Below, piece by piece: positions 1-8,090 of a stretch of DNA of 64,000 nt. The stretch covers positions 56,836-120,835 of the forward strand of contig JAJFGL010000068.1 in the NCBI GenBank assembly GCA_021776135.1, read 5' to 3'. Below the pieces are notes generated by a model. That model was not told the origin of the DNA. It ran no database searches and saw nothing but the letters and a program-made list of their open reading frames with translations. The translations under genes were made by a program, and so were the position numbers. Origin of the DNA: Kiloniellaceae bacterium. Lineage in GTDB: Bacteria; Pseudomonadota; Alphaproteobacteria; Kiloniellales; J153. Position 1 is the first letter of the stretch. Every line of letters starts with the position of its first letter.

Positions 1-630
1 GGCGGCCGCTTCGATCGCCTTGGGGTCGGGGGCGCCCGGCCAGGCCGGAAAGCGCGCGAACTCGGCTTGGGCCCAGATATCTTCGGCATCCACGGGGGCA
101 CGTTGCACATCGATGGGCAATCCTAAGTGCGCCGCCCCAGGGCGCCCGGTGGTGGCGGCCCGGAACGCCGTCCGCACCATGTTGGGCAATCGCGCCGCAT
201 CCCCGATGACCCCGTTCCACTTGGTCAGAGGCCGAAACAGGGCGGTCTGGTCAAGCTCCGTCAAGGGGTAGCGCCCCCAAGACGCAACCGCTACGTCCGA
301 TGTGATAGACAGTAGGGCGATCGAGGAATCGTTCGCCTCGACAACCCCCGGCAGGATATAGGTGGCGCCGCCGCCGCTTGGCCCTTCGCAGACCCCGACG
401 CGCCCGGTGACCCGCGCATAGGCATCCGCCATATAGGCCGCGCAACGCTCGTCGCGGGTCGAAATATGCCGTATGCCGTGATCGAGCCGGAAAAGGGCAT
501 CGTAGAATGGCAGGGAGGTATCCCCGCACAGGCCGAATATATGCTTCACGCCATGGGCTTGAAGCATACGCACCATGGCCTCGGCGCCGGTCAGGGCATT
601 GCCGTGAGTTCGCAGAGGTCTAGTCTCCAA
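1..630 (-). CDS. Thiamine-diphosphate enzyme, N-terminal part (cut by window edge)
   Basis: The reading frame stays open from about 630 to base 1, giving the first ~210 residues of a ThDP-dependent enzyme of the acetolactate-synthase superfamily. Visible are the LTGAEAMVRML start typical of the family, the catalytic-type glutamate near residue 61 in RDERCAAYMADAYARVTG, and the GPSGGGATYILPGV stretch matching the usual GPGATN segment. The PYR domain is therefore present; the central and PP domains lie outside the window. No ATG fits. A TTG at 630, preceded by AAGGGA, is the likeliest start, and it overlaps the 3' end of the upstream AsmA-like gene by 11 bases, so the two are probably co-transcribed. 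The substrate cannot be told from this fragment. Confidence 0.8.
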   Translation of the reverse strand, partial: METRPLRTHGNALTGAEAMVRMLQAHGVKHIFGLCGDTSLPFYDALFRLDHGIRHISTRDERCAAYMADAYARVTGRVGVCEGPSGGGATYILPGVVEANDSSIALLSITSDVAVASWGRYPLTELDQTALFRPLTKWNGVIGDAARLPNMVRTAFRAATTGRPGAAHLGLPIDVQRAPVDAEDIWAQAEFARFPAWPGAPDPKAIEAAA

Positions 631-2725
631 AAATCCCTTTCAGGAGTTTTTTCGCATCCGGTAGCGCGCCGCCCCCTTCTTGGGAACCATCGGCTTCCGG
701 CTTGGCGATCCCTTTCAGAACATCGCCTAGACCGCCGCCCTTCTTCAAATCCTTGACCGTATCCTTGATCCCCTCCAGGGCCTTGCCAGGATCTTTCACC
801 AGATCCCCGACCAAACCGGCCAAGTCGGGCCGGTAGCTGATATCGTGCCACGGTCCCTCGACGATGACCGGAACCGTCAGGCCCTTGGCGCCGGTATCAC
901 CGCCCTGGCCTTCCAGGCTGGCCACGACTTTCGGCTCCAGACGGTAATTCACGGTTCGCTTGGGTAAATCGGATGACCCCTTGCCGGACAACCGAACCAA
1001 GGGGTTCAGCATCAGCAAGTCGTTGTTTTGAAGAATCCCCTTGGTAATCGTGAAGGTCCCCGACAGTTCCGCGAAGTCGGTCTTTTGGGCCTTACCGTTG
1101 TCACCCAGGAAGGCCGATTGCACGTTGCGGACCATGCCCGCCAAATCGATGCCTTCGATCGCGCCGTTGACGAATTTAACCGCGCCCTTGCCGTTGAGGG
1201 CGCCGACCATCTCCTTCTGGCTGCGCCCCTTGGCGGTGACCGCGATATCCATGCGCCCGGTGCCCGAAAGACGGTCGAAACCGGCGGCGTCGGTCAGCAG
1301 CGGCTTGGCCTGAATACCTTCCATGACAAAACTTTTTGTCAGCTTTGGCACCGCGCCCCGTGCATCCAGGGCGATCTTGCCCTTGCCGGCGCCGCCATAG
1401 AGCGCGAGTTCGGTCAGGTCGAGGTTAAGCAACCCATCCTTGAGGGCGACAACCAGGGCGGAGCGCCCGACCTTGATCTCTTGAACCAGGATCTCGCCGA
1501 CGCTCAGGGCGAAGTCCACGTTGGCGGCCTTGAGTCCTTCGAGGGCCAGGGGCTCGTCGCTCCATTCGCCCGGTCCCGCCGCCGCGCTGGTAGCGGCCGG
1601 CGCGCTGGTAGCGGCCGGCGCGCTGGCGCCGCCGCTTGAAGAGCCACCGGCGGTTGCGCCTTGCGCTTCTTGCGCGGGCGGCATGTAAATATTGAGGTCG
1701 ATCTTGTCGATATCCAGCCGGCCCTTGAGGCTGGGCCTCTTGCCGCCGATATCCGCGCTCAGATCGCCGGTCATTTTCATCTCGTCGAGGCCGATACTGG
1801 CCTCGGAGAAAGCGAAGACCTTGTCGGTCGCGGCGATCTTGCCCTTGATCCGCAGCGGCCCCAAGCCCTTGCCCGGCGCCTCCAAGGGATTCCCGGTCCA
1901 GGACGCCAGGTTTCTGATCGAGGGCACATCGAGATCGATTTCACCGTCTATCTTCGGTGGCGCTGATTTTGTCACGCTACCTTTATAGCCCAGCTTAACC
2001 GGGTTCGATTCGAGCGACAAAGCGAGCGGCGTTGTCCGCCCGGCCATCAAACCGCGCAGATTTTCGGTCTCGAAATTCAAACTCAAGGTTTCGCCGTTCC
2101 AGACCAAAGACCCCTCCGCCCGCACGGCGCTATCGAGGTCGGGCAGCGACAGCTTCATTTGGATTTCGGAAATTGCGACGGACTCGCCGCCGCGCGCATC
2201 CCGGTAAGTCACCAAACCGTCCACGAGCCGCACATCGCCCAGGCTGATTTCGGGCAGCGCGGTCATGCCGTCGCCGGTGCTTGGCGCCGCGCTATCGCCA
2301 CCGCCTTGCGCGGCCGAAGATGTGCTCCCGGCGCCGGCCACGTCGAATTGCCAATTCGGACGGCCGTTCTTATCGATCTCCAAATTAATCACCGGGCTGT
2401 CCAGAACGAAACTATCGACCTTGACCTCGCCGGAGAGCAGCGGCCAAATCTGCAACTGCAAAATCAGTTCCTTCAGGGTCGCCATCTGCGGCGTCGCGGC
2501 CCCCGGCGCGTTGGCGAAGGCCACGTCCTCGGCCCGCAGTTCCAGGCGCGGCAGGACCGAGAAGGCGATATCGCCGTTAAGGCTCAGCTCCCGTCCGGTC
2601 GCGTCGCGCGCGGCCTCGACGATTTTTTCCCTATAGGTCTCCGCGGGGATGAGAAACGGCGCGGCGACGGCCACGATCAGCACAACCGCCACAAGCGTTA
2701 CTAAGACGAAAATTACCTTTTTCAT
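620..2725 (-). CDS. AsmA family envelope protein
   Basis: A 701-residue AsmA-like protein. Residues ~4-26 form an N-terminal membrane anchor followed by FLIPAETYREKI, the usual AsmA opening. The body shows the repeated beta-rich pattern of the family, including GDIAFSVLPRLELRAEDVAFAN near the N-terminus and the conserved C-terminal block with LTDAAGFDRLSGTGRMDIAVTAKG and GAIEGIDLAGMVRN. AsmA proteins are periplasmic, inner-membrane-anchored members of the family now linked to lipid transport to the outer membrane. A low-complexity Ala/Ser/Thr linker near residues 355-390 carries a repeated PAATSA unit. The stop overlaps the start region of the downstream ThDP gene. Family assignment is firm; the precise role is not known. 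Confidence 0.88.
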   Translation of the reverse strand: MKKVIFVLVTLVAVVLIVAVAAPFLIPAETYREKIVEAARDATGRELSLNGDIAFSVLPRLELRAEDVAFANAPGAATPQMATLKELILQLQIWPLLSGEVKVDSFVLDSPVINLEIDKNGRPNWQFDVAGAGSTSSAAQGGGDSAAPSTGDGMTALPEISLGDVRLVDGLVTYRDARGGESVAISEIQMKLSLPDLDSAVRAEGSLVWNGETLSLNFETENLRGLMAGRTTPLALSLESNPVKLGYKGSVTKSAPPKIDGEIDLDVPSIRNLASWTGNPLEAPGKGLGPLRIKGKIAATDKVFAFSEASIGLDEMKMTGDLSADIGGKRPSLKGRLDIDKIDLNIYMPPAQEAQGATAGGSSSGGASAPAATSAPAATSAAAGPGEWSDEPLALEGLKAANVDFALSVGEILVQEIKVGRSALVVALKDGLLNLDLTELALYGGAGKGKIALDARGAVPKLTKSFVMEGIQAKPLLTDAAGFDRLSGTGRMDIAVTAKGRSQKEMVGALNGKGAVKFVNGAIEGIDLAGMVRNVQSAFLGDNGKAQKTDFAELSGTFTITKGILQNNDLLMLNPLVRLSGKGSSDLPKRTVNYRLEPKVVASLEGQGGDTGAKGLTVPVIVEGPWHDISYRPDLAGLVGDLVKDPGKALEGIKDTVKDLKKGGGLGDVLKGIAKPEADGSQEGGGALPDAKKLLKGIFGD

Positions 2726-2941
2726 CGCGAATGCCCCTTAAAATATCTGCTCAACGCGGTCGCCATACCTAACCCAGCATGCCAAGGCCCGCAAGCGTAC
2801 GATCCTGCATATGGGCCCAAGCCGCGGCGCCCTCAAGGCGTAAATAACAAAGTTCCTTGTCCAATCGGGCACGATTCTGCCATGATTCACCGGATAGGTT
2901 TGTTTGAACCGCCAGCATCACCGCCGGGGGGCGGCGATATA

Positions 2942-3574
2942 ATGTCAAATCCCATACTTTATGGACCGAAATACAGTGCCTACGTCCGCAGCGTTCGCTT
3001 GACCTTGGCTGAAAAGGACGTTGTCTGCGACTTTCAAGATGTCGATATATTGGCAGGCGCCCACAAGGAAGCGGCGCACTTGGCCCGCCATCCCTTCGGA
3101 AAAGTTCCCGTCTTCGAGCACGAAGGTTTCGTGTTGTACGAAACCAGCGCCATCATCCGCTATATCGATGAGGCGTTTCAAGGTCCGCGCCTGCAACCCG
3201 GCGACCCCGGTGGCCGGGCGCGCATGAACCAGTTTTTATGCGTCATCGATTCTTACGCCTACCCCACCATGATCAACGGAATTGTGATTCCGCATTTTAG
3301 GGCTGCACGCGGCGGCGCGAAGCCCGACGAAGCGGCGATCGAGGCGGCGGTTCCGGCGGCGGGCGAAGCGCTGGCGGCCATGGAAGCGCTGTTCGTGGGC
3401 GAATTCCTGGCCGGCAAGACCCTATCTCTGGCCGATCTGCACTTCGCGCCCATATGCGATTATTTCCGGCAAACGCCGGAGGGCGAAAGCCTGTTCAGCG
3501 GCACGCCGAAATTGAGCCGCTGGTGGTCGACCATGAGCCGGCGGCCAAGCATTGAGGCCACCGCGCCATCGTGA
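2942..3574 (+). CDS. Glutathione S-transferase family protein
   Basis: A 210-residue GST with an N-terminal thioredoxin-fold half (NPILYGPKYSAYVRSVRLTLAEK; the FGKVPVFEHEGFVLYETSAIIRYI segment holds the cis-Pro and the glutathione-contacting E-S/T pair) and an all-helical C-terminal half with SLADLHFAPICDYF, the usual N-capping/hydrophobic-staple region. I chose the ATG at 2942, preceded by a purine-rich GGGGGCGG site, over an upstream ATG at 2882 that would add a 20-residue tail with no family match. Likely cytosolic detoxification or thiol-transfer enzyme; the substrate is unknown. Its stop codon lies inside the first copy of a 14-bp tandem repeat that runs into the next gene. Confidence 0.88.
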   Translation: MSNPILYGPKYSAYVRSVRLTLAEKDVVCDFQDVDILAGAHKEAAHLARHPFGKVPVFEHEGFVLYETSAIIRYIDEAFQGPRLQPGDPGGRARMNQFLCVIDSYAYPTMINGIVIPHFRAARGGAKPDEAAIEAAVPAAGEALAAMEALFVGEFLAGKTLSLADLHFAPICDYFRQTPEGESLFSGTPKLSRWWSTMSRRPSIEATAPS

Positions 3575-3608
3575 GAAAGCCATCGTGAGAAAGCTATCGT
3601 GAGAAAGC
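3567..3608 (+). repeat. 14-bp tandem triplicate at a gene junction
   Basis: Three consecutive copies of a CATCGTGAGAAAGC-type unit (3567-3580, 3581-3594, 3595-3608; one base differs in the third). The TGA of copy 1 is the GST stop and the GTG of copy 3 is the start of the following binding-protein gene. Each copy also carries a GTG plus an in-frame-shifted TGA, so copy number would move the relative frames of stop and start. Confidence 0.9.
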
Positions 3609-5266
3609 GCGGAGTCTGCGCGGCACTGCTTTTGGCGCTTACCCTCGCACTTCCCGGCGGTCAGTCTGCGCGCGCGGGCGAACTGACCATCGGCATGACG
3701 CAGTTCCCATCGACCCTGCACCCCCTGATCGATTCCATGCTGGCCAAGTCTTATGTCCTGGCTTTGACCCGCCGTCCTATCACCGCCTATGACCAGGACT
3801 GGAAGCTGATCTGCATGCTGTGCACGGTCTTGCCAAGCCTGGAGAACGGCCTGGCGGTGCGCGAAAAAACGGCGGAGGGAAAAGACGGGATCGCGGTCAC
3901 TTATAAGATTCAGCCCGGCGCCACCTGGGGCGACGGCATGCCGGTAACCAGCGCCGATTTGGTTTTCACTTGGGAGGTCGGCCGGCATCCGCTATCGGGC
4001 GTCGGCAATTTCGAGTTCTTTAAGCGCATAACCTCAATCGATGTCATCGATGACAAGACGGTTACCTTGCATATAGACAAGCTCACCTTCGATTACGCCG
4101 CCATCAACGATTTCCAGGTTCTGCCCGCCCACATCGACCGCCCGATCTTCGAGACCGGCCCGGCCAACTACCGCAACCGCACGGCCTTCGATTCCGATCC
4201 GGCCAATCCGGGCCTGGCCTTCGGTCCCTACCGTATCGCGGCCTTCGAGAGCGGCGCGCGTATCGTTCTGGTCCGCAATGAAACTTGGTGGGGAGCAAAG
4301 CCCGCCTTCGACAAGATCACGGTGCGGGTGATCGAAAACACCGCCGCCTTGGAGGCCAACTTACTGTCGGGCGCCTTGGATATCATCGCCGGCGAGTTGG
4401 GTTTGACTCTCGATCAAGCCATCGCCTTCGAAAAACGCCACGGCGGGCGCTATGATTTCGACTACAAGTCGGGCCTGATCTACGAACACCTGGACCTAAA
4501 TCTGGACAACCCGATCCTTGCCGACAAAAGAGTCCGCGAGGCCCTGATCCTCGCCCTCGACCGCGACGCGATTTCCCAGCGCCTCTTCGCCGGGCGGCAA
4601 CCGGTCGCCCATGGGCCGGTCAGTCCGCTCGACTGGGTCCACGACCCCGATGTGCCCAAGTATCCCTACGACCCGGCGCGCGCCAAGGCCCTGCTGGACG
4701 AGGCCGGCTGGTCGAAGCTCAAAAACGGCGTGCGCCATAACGCGGCGGGCGAACCTCTAACCCTGGAACTCATGACCACGGCCGGCAACCGCAGCCGCGA
4801 GTTGGTGGAACAGGTTCTGCAAAGCCAATGGAAGCAAGTCGGCATCGACGCCCGCATCCGTAACGAACCGGCGCGGGTGTACTTCGGCGAGACCCTGAGC
4901 AAGCGTAAGTTTACCGGCATCGCCATGTACGCCTGGATCTCGGCGCCCGAAAACGTGCCGCGCACCACCCTGCATTCCGAGATGATCCCAAGCGCGGAAA
5001 ACGCCTGGGGCGGACAGAATTATACCGGCTTCGCGAACCCGGAAATGGACGCCCTGCTCGACGCCATAGAGGTCGAGCTCGACCGCGCCAAGCGCAAGGC
5101 CCTATGGTCGCGCCTGCAACGCCTCTATGCCGAGGAACTGCCGGTCATCCCCCTCTACTGGCGCGCCTCGCCCTTCATCCTGCCCAAGTGGCTCGGCGGT
5201 GTCCGCCCAACCGGCCACCAGGAAACCACGACCCTGTGGGTGGAGGAATGGGTCGATGCCAGATGA
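3599..5266 (+). CDS. ABC transporter substrate-binding protein, family 5 (peptide/nickel type)
   Basis: A 555-residue periplasmic binding protein. It opens with a signal peptide (RKRGVCAALLLALTLALPGG, cleavage probably after SARA) and has the SBP_bac_5 architecture: YKIQPGATWGDGMPVTSADLVFTWE, then LAFGPYRIAAFESG, DKRVREALILALDRDAI in the middle and a C-terminal YAEELPVIPLYWRA. The start is a GTG at 3599 inside a 14-bp repeat. Family members deliver oligopeptides, dipeptides, nickel chelates or opines to an ABC permease; the ligand here is not evident. Two permease genes of the same system follow at 6200 and 7143, separated from it by a lipoprotein gene on the other strand. No ATPase gene is adjacent. 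Confidence 0.88.
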   Translation: MRKRGVCAALLLALTLALPGGQSARAGELTIGMTQFPSTLHPLIDSMLAKSYVLALTRRPITAYDQDWKLICMLCTVLPSLENGLAVREKTAEGKDGIAVTYKIQPGATWGDGMPVTSADLVFTWEVGRHPLSGVGNFEFFKRITSIDVIDDKTVTLHIDKLTFDYAAINDFQVLPAHIDRPIFETGPANYRNRTAFDSDPANPGLAFGPYRIAAFESGARIVLVRNETWWGAKPAFDKITVRVIENTAALEANLLSGALDIIAGELGLTLDQAIAFEKRHGGRYDFDYKSGLIYEHLDLNLDNPILADKRVREALILALDRDAISQRLFAGRQPVAHGPVSPLDWVHDPDVPKYPYDPARAKALLDEAGWSKLKNGVRHNAAGEPLTLELMTTAGNRSRELVEQVLQSQWKQVGIDARIRNEPARVYFGETLSKRKFTGIAMYAWISAPENVPRTTLHSEMIPSAENAWGGQNYTGFANPEMDALLDAIEVELDRAKRKALWSRLQRLYAEELPVIPLYWRASPFILPKWLGGVRPTGHQETTTLWVEEWVDAR

Positions 5267-5327
5267 CAGGTATCAGGGATCTGAGATCAAGAATCGTAAT
5301 ACCCGATACCTGACCTCTGACCTCTGA

Positions 5328-5990
5328 CTACTTCATGCCTTCGCCCTTGCGCATGAAGCCCATGTGCTTGGCGGCGGTGTCCAGCCCGCCTTCGCCGGCG
5401 TGCCAAGAGATCTTGCCATCGCCGTTGACGTCCTCGCCGGCGTTTAGGCGAGTCGCCAGTTGCGCGATCTTCTTGACCATGGGCGCCGCCTGAGCGGCGG
5501 ATTTGGCCGCCTTCACCTTGTTACCCAAGCGGACGATGAGCTTGCCCCAGGTCACGGCGTTCTTGGCGCTGGCTTCGACGTGGGCGGCGTGCAACTTCAC
5601 GTTGTCGGAGGCACTCTTGTCGGCGGCGGCGAATCCAATGTGCTTGGCGGCCCCGCCCGCGGCCTTGATCACGCCGTAACCAAGACCCGGGCCCTTAGGC
5701 TCGACACCCGGATCCACCGCATTCACGACGTGACCGGTATGGGCCTTCATCCACGCCAAATCGGCCGGCTTGCTAAGCGCGAAACCGGCGTGCTGCGCCG
5801 CGATCTTGGCTTCGGCGATGGCCGTGGGCAGCAAACCTTGCTTATCCGGCGTATCCTTCCAAGCGGCCGACACATGGCCCATGTGCGCATGGGCGCCGCT
5901 CACGGCCACCTTGTCCATCTTGCCGTCCACCTTGGACGCGCACCCGGCAAGCAGCATAATTGCCGATGCCAAACACAAAAGATTCCTCAT
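5328..5990 (-). CDS. Lipoprotein with repeated H-x-G-(F/H) motifs and an EF-hand-like loop
   Basis: A 220-residue protein with a lipobox (LAGC, Cys17), so probably lipid-anchored. I do not recognise the family. The striking feature is recurrence of a short His motif: HMGH at 36-39, HAGF at 67-70, HTGH at 84-87, HIGF at 117-120 and HMGF at 209-212, usually preceded by an Ala/Lys-rich helix. Near residues 187-195, DVNGDGKIS looks like an EF-hand or dockerin-type calcium loop. There is no CxxCH heme motif. Regular spacing of His suggests a helical-repeat metal- or heme-binding protein, which is inference only. It sits head-on between a binding-protein gene and its presumed permeases. Confidence 0.6.
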   Translation of the reverse strand: MRNLLCLASAIMLLAGCASKVDGKMDKVAVSGAHAHMGHVSAAWKDTPDKQGLLPTAIAEAKIAAQHAGFALSKPADLAWMKAHTGHVVNAVDPGVEPKGPGLGYGVIKAAGGAAKHIGFAAADKSASDNVKLHAAHVEASAKNAVTWGKLIVRLGNKVKAAKSAAQAAPMVKKIAQLATRLNAGEDVNGDGKISWHAGEGGLDTAAKHMGFMRKGEGMK

Positions 5991-6199
5991 AGTCGAACTC
6001 CTTCCCGGTTATTTTTTGCCTAGCATTCTAGTTTCCGTTGCCAGGTCCGAGGAAACGCCGAGTCCCCTGTCTTGCGGCCGGCGAATGCCCTAAACCGCAT
6101 TGTGACGCGGAGGGAACCATAAGACAATCCATACAACGCCACTCAAGTATTCTCTTGGAAACTGGCCACGGCGCGGCGCAATCTGTTATCTGGCATGCC

Positions 6200-7150
6200 A
6201 TGCTCCGCTATATCGCCCAGCGCCTGACGGAATCGGCCCTCGTTCTCTTGATCATGTCGTTCGTGATCTACGGCCTGATCGGACTGATGCCGGGCGATCC
6301 GATCGACATCATGGTCAATTCCGATCCTAACCTGACGGCGGCGGACGCGGCGCGGTTGCGCGCGCTTCATGGGCTCGACCGGCCCATATGGGAGCGCTAC
6401 CTGAGCTGGCTCGGCGCCGCCGTGCAGGGCGATTTCGGTTATTCGCGCCTCCATGCCAAACCGGTTCTGGACATCCTTTGGCCGCGTCTCGGCAATACCA
6501 TTGTACTTATGGGCTTAAGTTTCGCGATCGCCTTCGCGCTCGCCCTGCCGGCGGGCTTGCTGGCGGCGCTTAAACCGCGTTCGGCCAGGGACGCGGCGGT
6601 CAATATCGTCGCCTTCGCCGGAATTTCGGTGCCGCCGTTCTGGCTCGCGATCCTGCTTATTATCGTGTTCGCGGTGTTCCTGGGCTGGCTGCCGGCCGGC
6701 GGCATGGCCCCGGCGGGCGCCGGGATCCTGACCCGGGCAGAGTATCTTGTCCTGCCGGTGGCGACTCTGAGCATCGCGACCCTGGGCGGCATCCTGCGCT
6801 TCGTGCGCGCGGCGGCCATGGAGGCCTTGCGCCAGGACTACGTGCGCACCGCCTTCGCCAAGGGCTTGAGCGAACGCCAAGTCGTGCTCGGCCATGTGCT
6901 GCGTAACGCCATGATCCCGGTGGTCACCATACTGGCGCTCAATTTCGGCGCGCTGTTCTCCGGCGCGCTGATTACCGAGACCATGTTCGGCACCCTGGGC
7001 ATGGGCAAGACCATCTATGAATCGATCCTGGGTAACGATTTCAACCTGGCCTTGGTCGGCCTCTTGCTGGCGACCCTGACCACGCTTCTGGCCAACCTCT
7101 TGGCCGATCTCTGCTATGCCTGGCTCGATCCAAGGATTAGTTATGGTTGA
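6200..7150 (+). CDS. ABC transporter permease, DppB/OppB type
   Basis: A 316-residue inner-membrane permease. MLRYIAQRLTESALVLLIMSF begins the first membrane helix, as in DppB; LMPGDPIDIM and the long periplasmic loop follow, then a BPD_transp_1 domain with the EAA loop EALRQDYVRTAFAKGLSERQVVLGHVLRNA that contacts the ATPase. The ATG at 6200 matches family N-termini; the open frame extends further upstream but those residues look non-coding. Its last 8 bases overlap the next permease gene. Probable partner of the family-5 binding protein at 3599. The missing ATPases must be encoded elsewhere. Confidence 0.88.
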   Translation: MLRYIAQRLTESALVLLIMSFVIYGLIGLMPGDPIDIMVNSDPNLTAADAARLRALHGLDRPIWERYLSWLGAAVQGDFGYSRLHAKPVLDILWPRLGNTIVLMGLSFAIAFALALPAGLLAALKPRSARDAAVNIVAFAGISVPPFWLAILLIIVFAVFLGWLPAGGMAPAGAGILTRAEYLVLPVATLSIATLGGILRFVRAAAMEALRQDYVRTAFAKGLSERQVVLGHVLRNAMIPVVTILALNFGALFSGALITETMFGTLGMGKTIYESILGNDFNLALVGLLLATLTTLLANLLADLCYAWLDPRISYG

Positions 7151-8090
7151 GCCCGGAACCGGCCTGGCGGCCACGGCGGACGCCGCCCTTGGACCGCCGC
7201 GCTCGCCGGCTGCGATTCTGTGGCGGCGGTTTCTCGAACATCGCCTGGCCTTGGGCAGCCTTCTGGTCCTCGCCCTTCTGTCCGCCGCCGCCTTGGCCGC
7301 GCCCTTGATCGAGGCCGCCATGGGCCTGGACGCCACCCTGGTCGATCTCTTCGCGGCCAAGCTGCCGCCCTCCCTCGCTCACCCCCTGGGCACCGACGAG
7401 TTGGGCCGGGATTTGCTGCTGCGCCTGTTGTACGGCGGCCAGGTCTCGCTTCTGGTCGGGCTGACAGCGGCCCTGGGCGCGGCCATTATTGGCACCGCGG
7501 TCGGGCTGTGGGCCGGATACTTCGGCGGCGCGGCGGACGCCCTGCTCATGCGCTTGACCGACGGGGTCATCGCCCTGCCGCTCCTGCCCTTGCTGATCGT
7601 GCTCGCCGCCGTCGATCTGACCAAGCTGGGCGTGCCGGAAGCCATCGCAACCTCCCGGGACGTCAGCCTCTACCGGATCGTGATCCTGATCGTGCTGGTC
7701 GGCTGGACCACGGTCGCGCGCCTGGTGCGCGGCGCGGCGCTGTCCATGAAAAGCCGCGAGTTCGTGCGCGCCGCCCGGGCGCTGGGGGCCGGGCACGGGC
7801 GTATTATCCTGGTCCATATCCTGCCCAACGTGGTCTCGCCCATCATTGTCGCGACCACCTTGTCGATCGGTAATATCATCCTCTTGGAATCGGTGCTGAG
7901 TTTCCTCGGCCTCGGCATACAGCCGCCCATCGCTTCCTGGGGCAACATGCTGACCAACGCCCAGGAATTGATCTGGGACGCCCCGGCCCTGGCGGTCTAT
8001 CCGGGCCTGCTGATCTTCGCCACCGTCATCGCCTTCAACTTCCTCGGCGACGGCCTGCAAGACGCCCTCGACCCGCGCGCGGTGGAATAG
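7143..8090 (+). CDS. ABC transporter permease, DppC/OppC type
   Basis: A 315-residue second permease of the same importer. It has an N-terminal helix, the HPLGTDELGRDLLLRLLYGGQVSL block characteristic of DppC, and a BPD_transp_1 domain with the EAA loop SREFVRAARALGAGHGRIILVHILPN. The start at 7143 lies within the 8-base ATGGTTGA overlap with the upstream permease, which implies translational coupling. The stop TAG at 8088-8090 directly abuts the stop of the convergent MFS gene. No ATPase gene follows, so this cluster is incomplete as a transporter unless ATPases act in trans. Confidence 0.88.
   Translation: MVEPGTGLAATADAALGPPRSPAAILWRRFLEHRLALGSLLVLALLSAAALAAPLIEAAMGLDATLVDLFAAKLPPSLAHPLGTDELGRDLLLRLLYGGQVSLLVGLTAALGAAIIGTAVGLWAGYFGGAADALLMRLTDGVIALPLLPLLIVLAAVDLTKLGVPEAIATSRDVSLYRIVILIVLVGWTTVARLVRGAALSMKSREFVRAARALGAGHGRIILVHILPNVVSPIIVATTLSIGNIILLESVLSFLGLGIQPPIASWGNMLTNAQELIWDAPALAVYPGLLIFATVIAFNFLGDGLQDALDPRAVE

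Noticed and set aside
6038..6199. N-terminal extension of the DppB-type permease
   Set aside because: The open frame continues upstream, but the added residues lack family similarity, and the first membrane helix begins right after the ATG at 6200.
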